DNA of 51,574 nucleotides from Myxococcota bacterium (GTDB lineage Bacteria; Myxococcota_A; Polyangia; Polyangiales; Houyiibacteriaceae), in the NCBI GenBank assembly GCA_028284955.1, contig JANQQS010000097.1, positions 1-51,574 on the forward strand, read 5' to 3'. This document shows, piece by piece, positions 50,008-51,574 of this stretch; the first letter of the stretch is position 1, and the number at the start of each line of letters is the position of its first letter. Position numbers and translations under genes: made by a program. The notes under the pieces are model-generated. The model saw only the letters and a program-made list of their open reading frames with translations, was not told where the DNA came from and made no database searches.

Positions 50008-51171
50008 TCAGAACGGAACGCGCAGACCGATCGTGCTGATTACGCCGTTGCCGAAGCGGTTGGTGTTCCAGATATGGTCAAAGCTAAAGTCGAGCGTCGC
50101 GCCGCGAAACCACGCCATGGCTGGCGCGCGCACGAAGTCAAAGTGAACGAGGAGCTGAGCGCCTCCGAGGTGGCTGTGAAATCTGCTCATCTTGGGGTCC
50201 GCGGTGACGAATACGTCTTCGGCGACGTAGTCTTCGGGCGCCTGGTAGAAAAACGCGCGCGTCTGTCGATAGTGCCGATAGCGCGCGCGAATCGAGAGCG
50301 ACCGACCGATCTCTTGGTAGACCCGAACCTCGGGCGTGATGGCGCCAATATCCCAAGAATCGAAATAGGCGCGGTATAGCGCGTGGAAGCCCGTGCCGGA
50401 TTGAGGAACGTAGTAGATTAGGCGGCCGCTGAGCGTATTGCGGCGACGTGTGGAGGGATGGTTTTCAGGGCGCAGCACATCCGCCACGGATACGCGACGG
50501 TACGCGTTCGCCAAAAAGCCGCGAAGGTAGCCGAATTCATAGGTGACCTGCGCGGTGAGCACGGGAGTGAGAATCTGCTCCCAGCCAACGCTCAGCACCA
50601 CGCCATCAAGATTTTCATCAAACGCGCCGACCGAGGTATTGCCCGATGCATCTGGTCGCGCGCCCGCGCCGCGCCGAAAGTTCTGCCGTATTTCATCGTG
50701 CACCGTTGCCACGGAGGCGCGCAGAATCGTTGCTCGATGGTCGAGCGACAACGCCGCCGATACGTTGGCGCCGAGCGATAAATAGTCGGGTTCCTTACTG
50801 ACTCGCGCGCCGCCGCGCAGTTCGAGCTGCTCTTCGCCGAGATCAAACTCGTACCCCACGCCCAGGCCTACGTCATGACGAAGTTCCGTAAACTCCACAT
50901 CCACGAGTGCGCCCGCGGCCTGGCTTGCGCTGGTGATCGCATCCACCAAATACGCCGCATCGACATCCACCCCGCTCGGCGATTCCAAACGAAGAATCGT
51001 TTCCGGCGCCATTACCCGCGTAGAGCGCTCCCAATAATAGTTCCCCCGCGCCTCCACATGCCCCGTCCAACTCTCAGACACTTCATCCGCACGAATCGGC
51101 GACGAAAGAAGGCACAGCAGCAACACCCCCAACACACTCCGACCAGCGCGGAAGCTGCTTCCTCTCACCAT
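50008..51171 (-). CDS. DUF3570-like outer-membrane barrel
   Basis: The product is 387 aa with a signal peptide (VLGVLLLCLLSSPIRADE). The early mature sequence GHVEARGNYYWERSTRVMAP and YLVDAITSASQAAGALVDV are characteristic of DUF3570 proteins, which often sit in clusters with DUF4266 and FAD:protein FMN transferase genes. Neither partner is seen in this window. Strand-turn patterns with aromatic girdles continue to a C-terminal Phe (IGLRVPF), the classic barrel end. Its role is unknown. Upstream of it lies the third repeat locus. Confidence 0.72.
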   Translation of the reverse strand: MVRGSSFRAGRSVLGVLLLCLLSSPIRADEVSESWTGHVEARGNYYWERSTRVMAPETILRLESPSGVDVDAAYLVDAITSASQAAGALVDVEFTELRHDVGLGVGYEFDLGEEQLELRGGARVSKEPDYLSLGANVSAALSLDHRATILRASVATVHDEIRQNFRRGAGARPDASGNTSVGAFDENLDGVVLSVGWEQILTPVLTAQVTYEFGYLRGFLANAYRRVSVADVLRPENHPSTRRRNTLSGRLIYYVPQSGTGFHALYRAYFDSWDIGAITPEVRVYQEIGRSLSIRARYRHYRQTRAFFYQAPEDYVAEDVFVTADPKMSRFHSHLGGAQLLVHFDFVRAPAMAWFRGATLDFSFDHIWNTNRFGNGVISTIGLRVPF

Positions 51172-51279
51172 CGCTCAGCCCAAGACTGCTCGGCGAGCGA
51201 GAGAATCGAGTTGGCTACGCCGGACGCGGACACGGGCTGCAAATCGGAAGCCGAATCTGCATCTGCCCCTGACTCTGGC
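51172..51279. other. Short spacer between DUF3570 gene and repeat
   Basis: No gene is seen. It should contain the promoter of the minus-strand DUF3570 gene unless that lies within the repeat. No box of clear quality was found. Confidence 0.3.
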
Positions 51280-51574
51280 CGCGGTCGCGTCCGCCCCACC
51301 GCGTAGCGGCGTGGCCCCAGCAGATTACCCTTACGCAACCAGGTCACGTGCCTCCTGGCGGGGGAGTTTGGGTGACTGTGTTGTTTCGGAGGGTTTGAGG
51401 CAAACCCTCCCCCACGCGGGTACGACCCGCGCGGGACCCCCACCCGACTCCGGCCGCTGTCGCGTCCGCCCCACCACGTAGTGGCGTGGCCCCAGCAGAT
51501 TGCCTCCACGAAAGCGTGTCACGTGCCTCCTGGCGGGGGAGTTTGGGTGAATCGGCGGGGTCGTACCCCGACGA
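51280..51574. repeat. Dispersed hairpin repeat, locus 3 (window edge)
   Basis: This locus holds two second modules with hairpins at 51294-51314 and 51469-51489, a truncated core at 51354-51375, and a core at 51529-51574 cut by the window end. Where the first core is cut, a new hairpin GAGGGTTTG/CAAACCCTC replaces the usual GAGGGTCTG/CAGACCCTC: same shape, changed bases. One minus-strand frame again encodes HVTWL and LLGPRR-VGRT segments like those in pilX. Confidence 0.85.

Overview
The window is bacterial chromosome, moderately GC-rich (around 60% by eye), and looks like a member of the Myxococcota or a related deltaproteobacterial lineage. The grounds are a PilY1/minor-pilin operon, a sigma-54 activator, an Hanks-type kinase, a zinc-ribbon/TPR membrane protein, several lipoproteins with Cys-rich or discoidin-like domains, and a DUF3570-type barrel. 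It contains the dnaA-dnaN-recF region, so it probably lies near the replication origin. No rRNA, CRISPR array or prophage was seen; one tRNA is present.

Layout. 109-7090 (minus): type IV pilus minor-pilin operon fimT-pilV-pilW-pilX-pilY1. The first three junctions are 4-base ATGA overlaps. The pilX start is separated from its prepilin leader by about 450 bp of hairpin-rich repeat that stays in frame. 7351-7434: tRNA-Leu(CAG), whose 3' end is duplicated just downstream. 7589-11688: small accessory block with a DUF4258/YgiT-type toxin-antitoxin pair, an OLD-family ATPase-TOPRIM nuclease, an orphan DNA methyltransferase that starts inside a truncated ParE-like toxin gene, and that toxin's antitoxin. 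11770-15927 (minus): 1385-aa zinc-ribbon, DLPMPS-repeat, single-TM, TPR protein. 15997-21365 (plus): zapA, 5-formyl-THF cyclo-ligase, NtrC-type regulator, a FliA/WhiG-like sigma factor, uvrC. A good sigma-54 promoter and five GTGCG boxes phased at exact multiples of 10 bp lie between the regulator and the sigma factor.

21424-34500 (plus): a tightly coupled ion-homeostasis operon with a CPA-type antiporter-like protein, TrkA, TrkH, a 1520-aa CPA2 antiporter fused to a long helical region and a C-terminal P-loop/winged-helix module, an MscS-like channel, an envelope protein and a transmembrane Ser/Thr kinase. 34642-37807: lipoprotein, MaoC-type hydratase, isopropylmalate-synthase-like enzyme. 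37842-39712 (minus): outer-membrane protein, ECF sigma factor, membrane anti-sigma factor. 40222-44581: dnaA, dnaN, recF with AT-rich origin candidates on both sides of dnaA. 44594-51171: orphan FliI/SctN-type ATPase, dnaJ, RluA-family pseudouridine synthase, two lipoproteins, DUF3570 barrel.

A dispersed repeat family occurs at three loci (4081-4531, 41608-41937, 51280-51574). Its hairpins differ between copies by compensatory changes, which suggests selection on structure. The best candidates for something undescribed are this repeat (including its in-frame position in pilX), the antiporter-ATPase fusion in its ion operon, and the phased enhancer in front of the sigma factor gene.
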